A model generated the notes under the pieces. The model saw only the letters and a list, made by a program, of their open reading frames with translations. It was not told the DNA's origin and made no database searches. This document shows positions 41,223 to 52,192 of a DNA stretch of 64,000 nucleotides, one piece after another. Source of the stretch: Pseudomonadota bacterium (lineage in GTDB: Bacteria > Pseudomonadota > Gammaproteobacteria > Acidiferrobacterales > UBA6901). The stretch's first letter is position 1. Every line of letters starts with the position of its first letter. The DNA is taken from assembly GCA_021785515.1 (NCBI GenBank), contig JAJYEX010000001.1, positions 186,001-250,000 on the forward strand, in the 5' to 3' direction. The position numbers were made by a program, and so were the translations under genes.

Positions 41223-42958
41223 GAGGCCCTCCGCGTAACCTGCTCGTGCTCGGCAATCAGGGCGATGAAAGCATCCTCCATCGTGGGATTAGGTCGCTGC
41301 GGGGTTTGCGCGAGATGGCGGATTTCCGGTGGCGTACCCGCGGCCAGCACCTCCCCTAGCGACATCAGCACCAGCCGGTCGCAATACTCCGCCTCCTCCA
41401 TAAAATGAGTGGTGACCATCACCGTCACGCCCTCATGGGCCAAAACATTGATGCGTGCCCAGAATTCGCGGCGCGCGAGAGGATCGACCCCGGAGGTCGG
41501 CTCGTCCAAAAACAGGATTTGCGGCTCGTGCAGCAGCGCACAGGCAAGCGCCAGGCGCTGTTTGTAGCCGACCGACAGCGCGGCGGCGTTGACCATGCGG
41601 TGAGGGCCGAGGCCGAACTCATCCTCCGCCCAGCGCAGGCGCGCATCCAGCTTTGGTCCCGTGAGCCCATACACACCGGCAAAAAACCGCAGATTCTGGG
41701 CAACGCTGAGATTGGCGTAAAGAACAAATCGCTGCGACACATAGCCGATGCGCTGACGTGCGGCCGCCCCGGCGTGATACATGTCGACTCCCGCAACGCT
41801 CAGTTTCCCGGACGTAAGCGGAAGCAACCCGCAGAGCATCCGAAACGCTGTGGTCTTTCCGGCACCATTGGCGCCAATGAGCCCGAACACTTCACCCGCA
41901 GACACATCGAAGCTGATTCCCTTGACCGCTTCGAACGTCCCGAACGAGCGACGCAGTTCCTCGGCCCTGATCACCACGTCCGTCGTCTGCCGCGTATAGC
42001 CGCGAGCGGTTTCCGCCGCCACGGCCATGCGTTCGGGCCGTTGGCGCTGACCCAGAAGCAGCGCGACAAATGCGTCCTCCGCGCGCGCTTCGGCCACTGC
42101 CCAGTGCTCATCTGCATGCTGGGGCGGCACGGCCCCATCGGCCAGGATGACCCTGACCTCGTCAGCCTGCAGTTGCGCGTCGATCACCCCTGCCCTTCCG
42201 GAAAGATCCTTCTGCAGCCGGCGCCGGTCACCATCTGCACCCCGCACCGCAAACGAACGTCCAGCCAGGGGCGCGCGAAACGACGCGGGGTCCGTCTGGG
42301 CGAGCAGCCTGCCTTCATCGAGGATTACAAGATCAACACAGCGTTCCGCCTCATCGAGATAGGCCGTGCTCATGAGCACGGCCACCCCATCCCCTGCCAG
42401 CCGTTCGATAATGGCCCACAGCTCGCGACGAGAAATGGGATCCACCCCCACGGTCGGCTCATCGAGCAGCAGCAGCCGCGGGGTGCGCAGCAGCGCGCAT
42501 GCCAGCCCCAGCTTCTGCTTCATGCCCCCCGACAGCGCACCAGCCCGGCGCGACCCGAACGGTCCAAGCGCAGTGAGGGCCAGCAGATCGTCGTAACGTG
42601 CGCGACGCTTGGCAGGCACCAACCCCTGCAGATCGGCATAGAGGTCCATGTTTTCGCGCACACTCAGCTCCTCATACAAACCGAAGCGCTGGGGCATGTA
42701 TCCTATGAAATCGGCAATCGCCCGCGACTCCCGCACAGTGTCGTGACCAAAGACCGATATGTGTCCGCTGTCGGGCCGCAACAGGCCCGCTACTAGCCGT
42801 ATCAGAGTGGTCTTGCCGGCACCGTCCGGACCGAGCAGGCCGGTGATACCGCCCGCGGCAATATCAACGCTCAGCCCCTTCAGGGCCTGGGTCACGCTGC
42901 CGCCGCCCGCGACAAAACGCTTCTCCACGTCCCGAAGCGCTACAGCGGCCGCAGTCAT
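41219..42958 (-). CDS. ABC transporter ATP-binding protein with two NBDs (YbhF-like)
   Basis: Two Walker A (GPDGAGKTT, GANGAGKTT), signatures LSGGMKQKLGLACAL and LSVGYKQRLALACAL, two LLDEPT/FLDEPT Walker B. Confidence 0.94.
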   Translation of the reverse strand: MTAAAVALRDVEKRFVAGGGSVTQALKGLSVDIAAGGITGLLGPDGAGKTTLIRLVAGLLRPDSGHISVFGHDTVRESRAIADFIGYMPQRFGLYEELSVRENMDLYADLQGLVPAKRRARYDDLLALTALGPFGSRRAGALSGGMKQKLGLACALLRTPRLLLLDEPTVGVDPISRRELWAIIERLAGDGVAVLMSTAYLDEAERCVDLVILDEGRLLAQTDPASFRAPLAGRSFAVRGADGDRRRLQKDLSGRAGVIDAQLQADEVRVILADGAVPPQHADEHWAVAEARAEDAFVALLLGQRQRPERMAVAAETARGYTRQTTDVVIRAEELRRSFGTFEAVKGISFDVSAGEVFGLIGANGAGKTTAFRMLCGLLPLTSGKLSVAGVDMYHAGAAARQRIGYVSQRFVLYANLSVAQNLRFFAGVYGLTGPKLDARLRWAEDEFGLGPHRMVNAAALSVGYKQRLALACALLHEPQILFLDEPTSGVDPLARREFWARINVLAHEGVTVMVTTHFMEEAEYCDRLVLMSLGEVLAAGTPPEIRHLAQTPQRPNPTMEDAFIALIAEHEQVTRRAS

Positions 42959-42961
42959 GGT

Positions 42962-43999
42962 TCAGCCGCCGCAGGGGTGACTCGAAAGTCCATGGACCCG
43001 ACGCGCTGGCAGCGGAAGCGTTACCGTGACCGGCATGCCAAGGCGCAGCCGGCCTTTCGGGTTGCAGGCATAGACACGCACACGATATACCAGCTCGGTC
43101 CGCAACTGGGCGGTCTGCACAGCCTTCGGCGTGAACTCCGCAACCGGAGACACAAACCCGACCCAACCCTCGAACCGGGTGCCGGGAAAACTGTCGCTCG
43201 AGATTTCAGCCCGCATTCCCTGGCGTAGCCGGCCCAGATCCGGCTCCGGGACATAGGCACGCGCCCACACCGGGTTGTCGAGCGCTTCGGTAAGCACGGG
43301 CAGCTGCGGGCTTGTCATGTCGCCCGGCTCCTGGATCCGGTTATCTATTACCCCGTCGGCTGTCGCATACAGACGCGTATCAGCCAGCTCCTTACGGGTC
43401 AGCGAAAGTGCAGCAGCGTCTGCCGCAACCTGGTCACGGGCACCGTCTATATCCTGGCGCCGCGGCCCCTTGACTGCCAGCTTCAGGGCCTGACGCGCAG
43501 CCAGCAGGCGCGAGTACGCCACCGCAAGCGCTTCTTGGGCATTGTCACGCGCCTGCTGCGGCAGGTAATGTTCCTGCGCGAGTGCGGCGCTGCGGCGATA
43601 AGTCGTGCGGGCATTGCGCCATGAGGCACGCGCGGCAGCAACGTTCGCCCGCGCCTCGATGATCTCCTCGGGACGCGAGCCCGCAAGAAGCCGGGCAAGC
43701 ACCTGCCGTGCGGCCGCCAGCTGGCTCCGCGCCCGGGCCACCGCATCCTCAAACCGTCCGGAATCCAGCGTCGCCACCAGCTGTCCGCGATGCACCCGAT
43801 CTCCTTCCTGCACGGCGATCACCGCGATACGACCGCTGTCGTTAAAGGCAAGCTGCACCTGCCGAATGTCGATCGAACCGTAGATCGTAATGGCGTCGGC
43901 AGGATGTTCAGCACGCCGCAGGTACAGATAAGTGCCAGCTGCGACAACGGCCAGCACCGCCGCCAGAGCGATCATGCGTCTCTTCCTGGTTTCCATCAT
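42962..43999 (-). CDS. HlyD/EmrA-family membrane-fusion (periplasmic adaptor) protein
   Basis: IYGSIDIRQVQLAFNDSGRIAVIAVQEGDRVHRGQLVATLDSGRFEDAVARARSQL biotinyl-lipoyl-like start, single N-terminal TM. Confidence 0.92.
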   Translation of the reverse strand: MMETRKRRMIALAAVLAVVAAGTYLYLRRAEHPADAITIYGSIDIRQVQLAFNDSGRIAVIAVQEGDRVHRGQLVATLDSGRFEDAVARARSQLAAARQVLARLLAGSRPEEIIEARANVAAARASWRNARTTYRRSAALAQEHYLPQQARDNAQEALAVAYSRLLAARQALKLAVKGPRRQDIDGARDQVAADAAALSLTRKELADTRLYATADGVIDNRIQEPGDMTSPQLPVLTEALDNPVWARAYVPEPDLGRLRQGMRAEISSDSFPGTRFEGWVGFVSPVAEFTPKAVQTAQLRTELVYRVRVYACNPKGRLRLGMPVTVTLPLPARRVHGLSSHPCGG

Positions 44000-44012
44000 C
44001 GCACGGCTCCTT

Positions 44013-45371
44013 TCATCGGGTATCGCAAGGACGCAGCAAATCATTGATTGCAGCAACGTCGGCCGGCGCCAGAACGCCGCTCGCAGCCTTCAGCCGCGCG
44101 CGCGCAACAATCTGTCCGTACAGCGCCCGTTCATAGTCACGCTGTGCCTGGGCAGCCTCGGATGCAGCCGTCAGCACGTCCAGAATCGAACGCACACCGA
44201 GCCTGTAGCCTTTGCGCGTTGCCTTCAGAGACAGTGCCGCTGAGCGGCGTGCCGCTCGCGCTTCCTTCAGCTGCGGAACGCTGTCACGCAGCGCTAAAAA
44301 CGCCGTCTGTGTGTCGAGCCGGATCCCGTCATCAAGGTCCGCGATATGCGCCTGCTCCGCCCGTACCTGTGCATACGCTTCACGCACACCGGCATCGATT
44401 GCACCGCCGGCGTAAATCGGCACAGACAGGTTTATGGTTGCGCCCACCGCATTCAGTTCCATGTCGGGCAAAAGAACGCCGTAGGCATGCTGGGCGATTC
44501 CAGAAACGCTGACCGTCGGCCACGCGGCGCGGCGATGCACGTCAACCTGGTCCCGATCGGCATGCAGCTGTGCGCGAGCCTGTCTCAGCAGCGGCTGATT
44601 GCGCATGGCCATAGCCACCCATTGCCGCATGTCGTCTGGATTCGGCCCGTAGGGCGAGAACGGCCGGACATCGCACAACGCAGAGACCGGGGCATGGGTA
44701 AAACGCTGAAGCTCGCGGTCCGCCACGGCAACAGCGTCGTCGGCCCGGGTCACAGCCGATCTGGCGGCATCGACCCGTGCTCTGGCCTGGGCGACAGAAA
44801 CGATGTCTCCGGCCCCAATACGGAGACGGGCCCGCGCCTCGCGATACAGACTGGCCAGCAGTCGCGCCTGGTGCCGCGCGACGCGCGCGTCCGCATTGCG
44901 CTGGAGCACCCCGAAATAGGCTTCGGTAACATCCAGAATCAGCTCCTGGCGTACATACGCCAGCGCCGCACGAGCGCCGCGAACACGACTGTCCGCGGCA
45001 TGCATGGCGGAGTAAGCGGAGCCGTTCCACAGCGGTTGCGTGAGCGTGACGCTGTAACTGTCGGAGTGGAACGAGCCCGAGATTCTCTGTGGAAGAACGC
45101 CACTTATGGTTGTGTTGTTCACGCCGGCGCTGGCGTTGGCTGACAGCTGCGGCAACAACGCAGCCCGGGCCACAGAAACGCCAGCGGTATCAGCCTGGAG
45201 CAATGCCTGACTCTGTGCAAGCAGCGGAGAGGATGCTGCAGCTTCGCGGTAGGCTGTCTCCAGATCCCCAGCCCGTGATCGAAGGGGCGCCGCCAGCAAC
45301 AGGGTTGCGGCCACAAACCGGATCAGTTCCGGCACCAGCGAACGTGGACTGCGCTCAGCCGCAGACATCAT
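44013..45371 (-). CDS. TolC-family outer membrane efflux protein
   Basis: DLETAYREAAASSPLLAQSQALLQADTAGVSVARAALLPQLSANAS; SYSVTLTQPLWNGSAYSAM; YRLGVRSILDVLTAASEAAQAQRDYERALYGQIVARARLKAASG. Confidence 0.94.
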   Translation of the reverse strand: MMSAAERSPRSLVPELIRFVAATLLLAAPLRSRAGDLETAYREAAASSPLLAQSQALLQADTAGVSVARAALLPQLSANASAGVNNTTISGVLPQRISGSFHSDSYSVTLTQPLWNGSAYSAMHAADSRVRGARAALAYVRQELILDVTEAYFGVLQRNADARVARHQARLLASLYREARARLRIGAGDIVSVAQARARVDAARSAVTRADDAVAVADRELQRFTHAPVSALCDVRPFSPYGPNPDDMRQWVAMAMRNQPLLRQARAQLHADRDQVDVHRRAAWPTVSVSGIAQHAYGVLLPDMELNAVGATINLSVPIYAGGAIDAGVREAYAQVRAEQAHIADLDDGIRLDTQTAFLALRDSVPQLKEARAARRSAALSLKATRKGYRLGVRSILDVLTAASEAAQAQRDYERALYGQIVARARLKAASGVLAPADVAAINDLLRPCDTR

Positions 45372-45619
45372 TCATGATTCCGGATCTGGATCGACAGTGT
45401 TAGGTGTATCATGCCCCGAAGTCGGTTGTCAGCATGAAGCGGTCATGCCCTGCGTTACACTGGATTTCCTCATTTTTGGTCGGACCGTGTCAAGCAGTGC
45501 ATTCATCAGGTACATTTCGGGCGGGCATGGTGGAACCCATTCGGCCATGACATAAAGAGGCGGGTATTCCTGTTTGCTTGTGCGTGGGGCGGAATTCGGC
45601 GCGACAGGTTCCTGGAAAT

Positions 45620-48600
45620 TCAATGAAAGTCGCGCGAATGCGTGGCGAGCGCACCCAGAAGTTTGGAGCGGTCCTCCAGATGCTGGGCAACCACATGCAG
45701 CACTTCCTGATCCCGCTGAACTTCTCCCGTCACCACCAGCAGGTGTGCGCCCAATAACGCTGCGCGTTCGCGCTCTGCCACTCCGGAACGGACGATAACG
45801 TTGGTGTGGCCGGTCTCGTCCTCTAGTGTCACAAAAATGACCCCCCCGGCGCTGCCGGGACGCTGACGGCCGATGACCAGACCGGCGGTGCATATCCGGC
45901 TGCCACCGGGAAATCCACGCACTGCAGCGGCGCTGCACACCCCAAGACGATCTAGACGCGGACGCAACAGGGCCAGAGGATGGCGGCGCAGACTGAAACC
46001 GAGACTGGAATAATCAGCAACGATGTCTTCGCCTTCCGTAGGTGGCCGCAGCGATGGCTGCGCCTCATTGAGGTCGACCCCCCGGAACAACGGCAGATCC
46101 GGCTCTGTTCCGGCAACCGCCCAGCGTGCCAAATGCCGGTGGTCAGCCAGGCCGGAAAGCGCTCCGGCAGCAGCAAGTGCTTCGAGATCATGCCGGGCAA
46201 GCCGTGCACGCCGGGCAAGGTCGGGGACGCTGGTGAACAGCGCCCCGGCCCGCGCCTCGACTAGGCGTCGTGCTCCAGAATGCGAAAACCCCCGCACCAG
46301 ACCCAATCCCAGCCGCACTGCGGGCGCCGACCCGTGCCCGGCCTCAAGCGTACAGTCCCAGCTGCTGGCGCACGCATCGACGGGCCGGACTTCCACATCC
46401 TTGCGACGGGCATCCTGGATCAGCTGTGCCGGAGAATAGAATCCCATCGGCTGGCTGTTCAGCAATGCACACAGAAATGCCGCCGGTTCGTGGCACTTCA
46501 GCCAGGCGGACACGTACACCAGCAACGCGAAACTCGCGGCGTGTGATTCGGGAAACCCGTATTCTCCGAACCCCTTGATCTGGGCAAAAAGCTGGTGCGC
46601 GAACTCCTCAGGGTAACCATTTCCGCGCATGCCATCGATCAGGCGCTGTTCGAAATGCTCCAGCCCGCCATGCCGGTGCCAAGCAGCCATGGCCCGACGC
46701 AGCTGATCGGCTTCTCCGGCACTGAATCCTGCAGCCACCATGGCAAGCCTGATCACCTGCTCCTGAAAAATCGGCACGCCCAGAGTGCGCACGAGCACCC
46801 CACGCACCGCCTCGGAGGGATAACTTACCGGCTCCGTCTTCAGGCGGCGGCGCAGATAAGGGTGCACCATCCCCCCCTGGATCGGACCCGGCCGCACGAT
46901 GGCCACCTCGATCACAAGGTCATAGAAACAGCGGGGCCTGAGTCGCGGAAGCATCGCCATCTGTGCGCGCGACTCGATCTGGAACACGCCCACCGTGTCC
47001 GCCCGGCAGATCATGTCATACACTGCGGGATCATCGGCTGGCACGCTGGCCATGGTCAATCGCCGTCCACGGATCTTCTCTATGAGGTTAAAGGTGCGGT
47101 GGATGACGCTAAGCATGCCGAGCGCCAGACAGTCGACCTTTAGCAAACCCAGCGCATCGAGGTCATCCTTGTTCCACTGGATCACGGTACGTTCCGGCAT
47201 GGCAGCGTTTTCTATGGGTACGAGGGACGACAACGGTCCGCGCGCGATCACGAAACCGCCGACATGCTGGGACAGGTGTCGTGGAAACCCCAGCAGCTCT
47301 CGAACCCGCGCCAGCAGCCGCCGGATTGTTGGATTCTCCGGGCTGAAACCGGCCTCCGCGAGACGCTGCGGAACAACTTCGAGGCCATCCCACCATTGGA
47401 GGTTCGCCGTCAGGCGTTCCAGCTGCTCCGGTGCCAATCCCAGCGCCTTGCCCACATCACGCACCGCGCTACGCGGGCGATAAGTGATCACGGTGGATGC
47501 AAGGGCGGCGCGGTTGCGGCCGTATTTGCTGAAAATGTACTGGATTACCTCTTCGCGCCGATCATGCTCAAAATCTACGTCGATGTCTGGCGGCTCGTTA
47601 CGCTCCCTGGAGATAAAGCGTTCGAACAGGGTCTGAATGCGGTCCGGATCGACTTCAGTGATCCCGAGACAGTAGCACACCGCAGAATTCGCCGCCGAGC
47701 CGCGCCCCTGGCAAATAATGCCGCGCGCACGGGCAAAGCGCACAATGTCATGCACGGTAAGAAAGTACGGCTCGTATTCGAGCTCCACGATCAGCGCAAG
47801 TTCATGTGCCACCAACTGGCGTATCCTGTCTGGAACACCCGCAGGCCAACGCCGGTTCATGCCCTCGACAGCAAGCCGTTCCAGATATGCAGCAGGCGTC
47901 TCCCCTGCTGGAACCAGCTCTTCCGGATACTCGTAACGCAGTTCGTCCAGGGAGAAACGGCAGCGTCCGGCGATGCGTCGCGTCTCCGCGATCAGTTCCT
48001 GGGGATAAATTCTGGCCAGGACCTGGGGGGCGCGCAGATGGCGTTCGCCATTGGAATTGAGCGCCCACCCGGCCTCGCCCAGCGGCACGCCCAGACGGAT
48101 AGCGGTAAGCGTGTCCTGCAGGGTGCGTCGGGCACGCACATGCATATGTACATCCCCGCTGGCGACAAGTGGCAGCCCAGTACACGTTCCCAGGCCGGAT
48201 AAACGTGCGAGACGCACGCCGTCGAGACCATCACGCACCAGCTCGGCGGCTATCCATGCGCGCCCCGGAAAACACCGTCCCAGCCATATTCCTGGCTCCG
48301 GATCGTACGGTACTGATCCAGCGCGATCTTCTGGCAGCCACAGCGCCAGACAATCCGTGGCGATGCGCTCCACATCCGCGCGAGTTAGACTGTACGCCCC
48401 CTTCTCTGCTGCGCGCCGGCCACAGGTGATCAGCTCAGACAGCGCCCCATAGGAAGTACGGTCAGTTGCGAGCAGAACAAGCCGTGGCCCGTCGACAAGC
48501 GCGACTTCGCTGCCGACAATCAACTGGATCTGGTGCGTGCGCGCCGCCAGGTGCGCACGCACCACTCCGGCCAGCGAACACTCGTCGGTGATGGCCAGTG

Positions 48601-48715
48601 CCGCATAACCCAAGGCTGCGGCGCGTCCAACCAGTTCTTCCGGATGTGAGGCACCGCGCAGGAAACTGAAGTTCGAGAGACAGTGAAGCTCAGCGTAGCT
48701 AGCCAGGGCGTTCAT
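45620..48715 (-). CDS. dnaE2: Error-prone DNA polymerase III alpha subunit (DnaE2)
   Basis: PHP start [85 protein letters not shown]. Confidence 0.96.
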   Translation of the reverse strand: MNALASYAELHCLSNFSFLRGASHPEELVGRAAALGYAALAITDECSLAGVVRAHLAARTHQIQLIVGSEVALVDGPRLVLLATDRTSYGALSELITCGRRAAEKGAYSLTRADVERIATDCLALWLPEDRAGSVPYDPEPGIWLGRCFPGRAWIAAELVRDGLDGVRLARLSGLGTCTGLPLVASGDVHMHVRARRTLQDTLTAIRLGVPLGEAGWALNSNGERHLRAPQVLARIYPQELIAETRRIAGRCRFSLDELRYEYPEELVPAGETPAAYLERLAVEGMNRRWPAGVPDRIRQLVAHELALIVELEYEPYFLTVHDIVRFARARGIICQGRGSAANSAVCYCLGITEVDPDRIQTLFERFISRERNEPPDIDVDFEHDRREEVIQYIFSKYGRNRAALASTVITYRPRSAVRDVGKALGLAPEQLERLTANLQWWDGLEVVPQRLAEAGFSPENPTIRRLLARVRELLGFPRHLSQHVGGFVIARGPLSSLVPIENAAMPERTVIQWNKDDLDALGLLKVDCLALGMLSVIHRTFNLIEKIRGRRLTMASVPADDPAVYDMICRADTVGVFQIESRAQMAMLPRLRPRCFYDLVIEVAIVRPGPIQGGMVHPYLRRRLKTEPVSYPSEAVRGVLVRTLGVPIFQEQVIRLAMVAAGFSAGEADQLRRAMAAWHRHGGLEHFEQRLIDGMRGNGYPEEFAHQLFAQIKGFGEYGFPESHAASFALLVYVSAWLKCHEPAAFLCALLNSQPMGFYSPAQLIQDARRKDVEVRPVDACASSWDCTLEAGHGSAPAVRLGLGLVRGFSHSGARRLVEARAGALFTSVPDLARRARLARHDLEALAAAGALSGLADHRHLARWAVAGTEPDLPLFRGVDLNEAQPSLRPPTEGEDIVADYSSLGFSLRRHPLALLRPRLDRLGVCSAAAVRGFPGGSRICTAGLVIGRQRPGSAGGVIFVTLEDETGHTNVIVRSGVAERERAALLGAHLLVVTGEVQRDQEVLHVVAQHLEDRSKLLGALATHSRDFH

Positions 48716-48894
48716 CCATTCGCACGGAAAACCGGGGCCCGCGATCCGGAAGCCAGCCCTCCGCCCCACTCCCGTCCTCGCTGTGTCATCGGAATGGCTC
48801 TCCAATCCTGCTGCCTGCCCACCACGGAGCCGGAACCTCCGACCTGGATCTCAAGCTAACCGGCGCTACCCGCGTCAGGCCGGCTTTCCCGGTG

Positions 48895-50379
48895 TCAACC
48901 AAACAAGCCATGGAGAAACCAGCGATGCTCGCCCGCAACCTCCCGGTACACCCACAACCACGCGCCCTGCCCGCTGCGGGCCACGAAATAGTCGCGCGCA
49001 ATGTCCAACCCGTCCCACCAACCGCTTTCGATACGTTCCCGTTCCGGACTGAGAGCCAGCACACCACCGAGATATGGATACCGGTCGCGCATCTCCAGCA
49101 GCACCGGTTCACACAACAACCATAGAGGTCGCTTCCTGCCTTCCGCAGCACTCCACACCGAGTCTGCGTTCCATTGTGACTGCCGATCGGTCTTGCCGTG
49201 AAGCGTCGCCCCATGCCCAGGCTCGACATAGCACCAGGCTCGTTCCGGGCGGTGTTCCGCCACCTGACCCAGACCGTGTACCGCGTCTCTCCCGAGGCGC
49301 GCGCGCAGCCGCTCAATGAGCGCCTCCTGCGCCGGTATCTGGCCAGGCGCAAATAAATCTAGACTGTGCGGAACAAGTGGATGCAGATCCACGACATACA
49401 GCGAGACCTCCTCCACCAGAGCGGGCAGAACCACGCGCTCCAGACGCTCGCGCAACAGCATGGCCAGATAGGCTGCGTCGCGCGACGGCGTCACGAGCTC
49501 CAGGTCCACCTGCGTCGTTCTGGCCGCCGCATGATGCAGGGACAACGTTATGAGGCGCGCGCCTGCATCGCGCACACGCAGGAACCCCTCAAGCTCGAGC
49601 AACAGGCGGCGCAGCGGAAACAATATTGCCTCAGTCGCCCCTGTCGCAGCAGGCAGCGGTAGTCTGCCCGTAAACCCCGGCGGGACGACAAATAAGGGAC
49701 GCGGATCCGGAACGCGCCCGAGAGCCTGATCAAGAGTGCGGACCAATTCCGGCCCTGCGCGACGCCCCACCCCGTCCCTCGGCAGGCGCAGACAATCACC
49801 GATCGTGCGCACCCCCATTCCCTGCAACATCACTCCCTGTTTTACCGCCAGGCCAAGATGCGTGAGCGGCAGAGAGGCGAGTGCGCCGGCGAGTGCGCTC
49901 TGCCGACTGATACAGACCTCCCGGCCGGCATGCGCCAGCCACGAGGCAGCAAGCGGCGTCGGAGCAATGGCCAGAAACGCGTGATAGCCAAGCTCCGTCA
50001 ATCCCCGACCGACCATCTCCCTCAGCCGCTCCACGCCCCCGAACAACCGGTCACTCCCGGATACCTCCAGCAACAGCGCCTGTGGCGGCATCAGACTGAC
50101 AACAGAGGTAAACTGACAGGCCCAGGTTGCAAGACGGTCGAGCGCAGCGCGCTCGGATTCCTCGTCGCGCTTACATACCCGCAGTGAACCGACAAGTGCA
50201 CGAGCCGCATCCAGCCCCATCCCCGACCGCACGCCATGCAGACGTGCAGCCGCATTGCACAGCGCTACCCGCCGTTTACGTCCGCGCTCACAAACCACAA
50301 CCAGCGGGTCGGCTGTTGGGACGCTGTTCGCAAATATCTCAAGCGCGAGATCCGGCAGATGCAGGCACAACCACAGCAT
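48895..50379 (-). CDS. imuB: ImuB-like Y-family polymerase homologue
   Basis: [16 protein letters not shown] start, PLVVVCERGRKRRVALCNAAARLHGVRSGMGLDAARAL; next to imuA and dnaE2. Confidence 0.92.
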   Translation of the reverse strand: MLWLCLHLPDLALEIFANSVPTADPLVVVCERGRKRRVALCNAAARLHGVRSGMGLDAARALVGSLRVCKRDEESERAALDRLATWACQFTSVVSLMPPQALLLEVSGSDRLFGGVERLREMVGRGLTELGYHAFLAIAPTPLAASWLAHAGREVCISRQSALAGALASLPLTHLGLAVKQGVMLQGMGVRTIGDCLRLPRDGVGRRAGPELVRTLDQALGRVPDPRPLFVVPPGFTGRLPLPAATGATEAILFPLRRLLLELEGFLRVRDAGARLITLSLHHAAARTTQVDLELVTPSRDAAYLAMLLRERLERVVLPALVEEVSLYVVDLHPLVPHSLDLFAPGQIPAQEALIERLRARLGRDAVHGLGQVAEHRPERAWCYVEPGHGATLHGKTDRQSQWNADSVWSAAEGRKRPLWLLCEPVLLEMRDRYPYLGGVLALSPERERIESGWWDGLDIARDYFVARSGQGAWLWVYREVAGEHRWFLHGLFG

Positions 50380-50995
50380 GATCCGGTCCCAGATCCAACG
50401 ACAACGGGCCAACCGGCCAGCCGCCGCGACGTTTCAGAATGTGCACATCAATACCACCGGGGGTAGGGGCTAGCTGCAAACGCAACGCGGCAGGAGAACC
50501 CTTCACAGCAGCCGACTGCCCGGAACGGAACAGCACACCCCAGGACTTGCCTGCTTCAGCCGCCAGCTGCAGGCGTCGCAAGGCACGCGTATCGGCGGCC
50601 GCTGGCCAGGCCAGCACGGCACCGCAAGTACCGGCACGCAGGGACTGTTCCACGGCCCATAGTCCGTCAGCAGCAGCCCGCGGATGCACAAGCAACACCC
50701 GTGACAGATCCACCTGCGCCGCCGCCAGCGCCGGGGCATAAGGAACATGGGGTGGCGCAATAAAGGCAAGCCAACGCCTGCCGCGGCTCAGGCGCGCGAG
50801 AGCAGGCAGAAGCAGCTGCAGCTCACCGATGCCCGGGCACGGAATCAGAATTTCCGTGAGCGTACCGGAAGGCCAGCCGTTCCCGGGAAGCAACGCGTCC
50901 AGCTGCGGAAACCCGCTAGGCAGGCCAGGCGCAAAGGACGGAACAGCGCTGGCACGCCATACCCCGGTACCCAACATCAGGTTCTGCGTGTTCAC
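50339..50995 (-). CDS. imuA: ImuA (RecA/SulA-like translesion synthesis accessory protein)
   Basis: [69 protein letters not shown] start overlaps the lexA stop (GTGA). Confidence 0.9.
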   Translation of the reverse strand: MNTQNLMLGTGVWRASAVPSFAPGLPSGFPQLDALLPGNGWPSGTLTEILIPCPGIGELQLLLPALARLSRGRRWLAFIAPPHVPYAPALAAAQVDLSRVLLVHPRAAADGLWAVEQSLRAGTCGAVLAWPAAADTRALRRLQLAAEAGKSWGVLFRSGQSAAVKGSPAALRLQLAPTPGGIDVHILKRRGGWPVGPLSLDLGPDHAVVVPASAGSRA

Positions 50996-51591
50996 TGGAG
51001 CCTGCCATTACGCAGAATACCGACGCCAATGCCTTCAATCACGAAGGCATCGCGCCGCAGATCAATATCGATGGGCTGAAAGTCGGGATTTTCCGGCAGC
51101 AGCTGCACCTGGTGGCCACGGCGCTGGAACCGCTTTACGGTAACCTCATCCGCCAGACGCGCTACCACAATCTGGCCATTCTCCGCCTCGGGTGTACGAT
51201 GCACCGCGAGCAGGTCATCATCCAGGATACCGGCGTTGCGCATACTGTGGCCACGCACACGCAGAAGATAATCGGCACGTGGCCGGAAAATCCCCGGATC
51301 AATCTGGTGCCGGCCCTCAATATGCTCCTCCGCCAGGATCGGACTGCCAGCCGCCACTCTCCCCACTATCGCCAACCCTAGCTCCTTCAAGCGGATGCCG
51401 CGTGAGGTGCCCGGCGTCAGCTCGATCGCTCCCTTTCGCGCAAGCGCCCGCAGATGATCTTCGGCCGCATTCGGCGACCGGAATCCGAGAGCAGCGGCAA
51501 TCTCTTGGCGTGTCGGCGGCCGACCGCATTCCGTCATGAAGCGACGTATCATCCGCAGAATCTGGGCTTGGCGCGATGTCAGAGCATCCAT
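50992..51591 (-). CDS. lexA: LexA repressor
   Basis: [54 protein letters not shown]; Ala-Gly cleavage site in [17 protein letters not shown] catalytic Ser. Confidence 0.96.
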   Translation of the reverse strand: MDALTSRQAQILRMIRRFMTECGRPPTRQEIAAALGFRSPNAAEDHLRALARKGAIELTPGTSRGIRLKELGLAIVGRVAAGSPILAEEHIEGRHQIDPGIFRPRADYLLRVRGHSMRNAGILDDDLLAVHRTPEAENGQIVVARLADEVTVKRFQRRGHQVQLLPENPDFQPIDIDLRRDAFVIEGIGVGILRNGRLQ

Positions 51592-51601
51592 TATCTTGAA
51601 C

Positions 51602-51617
51602 CTGTATGTATATACAG
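51602..51617. promoter_or_regulatory. SOS (LexA) box CTGTATGTATATACAG
   Basis: Matches the E. coli-type consensus CTGT-N8-ACAG; lies 10 bp upstream of the lexA start. Confidence 0.9.
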
Positions 51618-51619
51618 TA

Positions 51620-51635
51620 CTGTAATTATATATAG
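51620..51635. promoter_or_regulatory. Second, imperfect SOS box CTGTAATTATATATAG overlapping a lexA -10 (TATAAT, minus strand)
   Basis: CTGT-N8-ATAG, one mismatch to ACAG; minus-strand TATAAT at 51630-51625 and TTGCAT at 51652-51647 with 16-bp spacer. Confidence 0.65.
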
Positions 51636-51906
51636 ATTAGCGGCAGATGCAAGGTATCCGCCAACCATGCGCCTAGAACCATGGGCATTTGGTCACAATA
51701 AGGACCGTAACGATTTGTTGCGTGGTTTCATCCTTGCCCGAATAAACCCTTAGACAGATCATCATATATGGCCCGTGACTTTCTGCTGGCGTACTGAGAG
51801 CGATGCGGCCTAGTCTGCCTTGCTAGTACGTGATGCAGTGGGCCGCGGGCTGAATCCGGACCATGCTCTGGTTCTCGCAGCCTTGAAAAGGGACTTGCTT
51901 TGCCGG

Positions 51907-52179
51907 ATGAAGAGCTTCCGGAACAAGGCGCTCGCCGCGCTGTGGTCCACCGGTTCAACCCGCAAAATCGACCACAGGCTGCACGAGCGCATCCTGCGAA
52001 GACTGGACCAACTGGATGCCGCCACCATGGTCAAGGAAATGGACGTGCCGGGCTTTGATTTTCACCCCCTGCGCGGCAGGCCGCAGCGCTACTCAGTGCC
52101 CATTAATGGACCCTGGTGCCTCACGTTCGAGTTCACCGGGGGAGACGCGTTGCGCGTGGATCTCGAGCAGTACCGCTAA
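51907..52179 (+). CDS. higB: HigB/RelE-type toxin of a type II TA system
   Basis: MKSFRNKALAALWSTGSTRKIDHRLHERILRRLDQLDAA...PLRGRPQRYSVPINGPWCLTFEFTGGDALRVDLEQYR. Confidence 0.9.
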   Translation: MKSFRNKALAALWSTGSTRKIDHRLHERILRRLDQLDAATMVKEMDVPGFDFHPLRGRPQRYSVPINGPWCLTFEFTGGDALRVDLEQYR

Positions 52180-52192
52180 CTGGAGAACCCCC

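Noticed and set aside
41405-42796. 463-aa plus-strand ORF
   Set aside because: Antisense to the double-NBD ABC ATPase.
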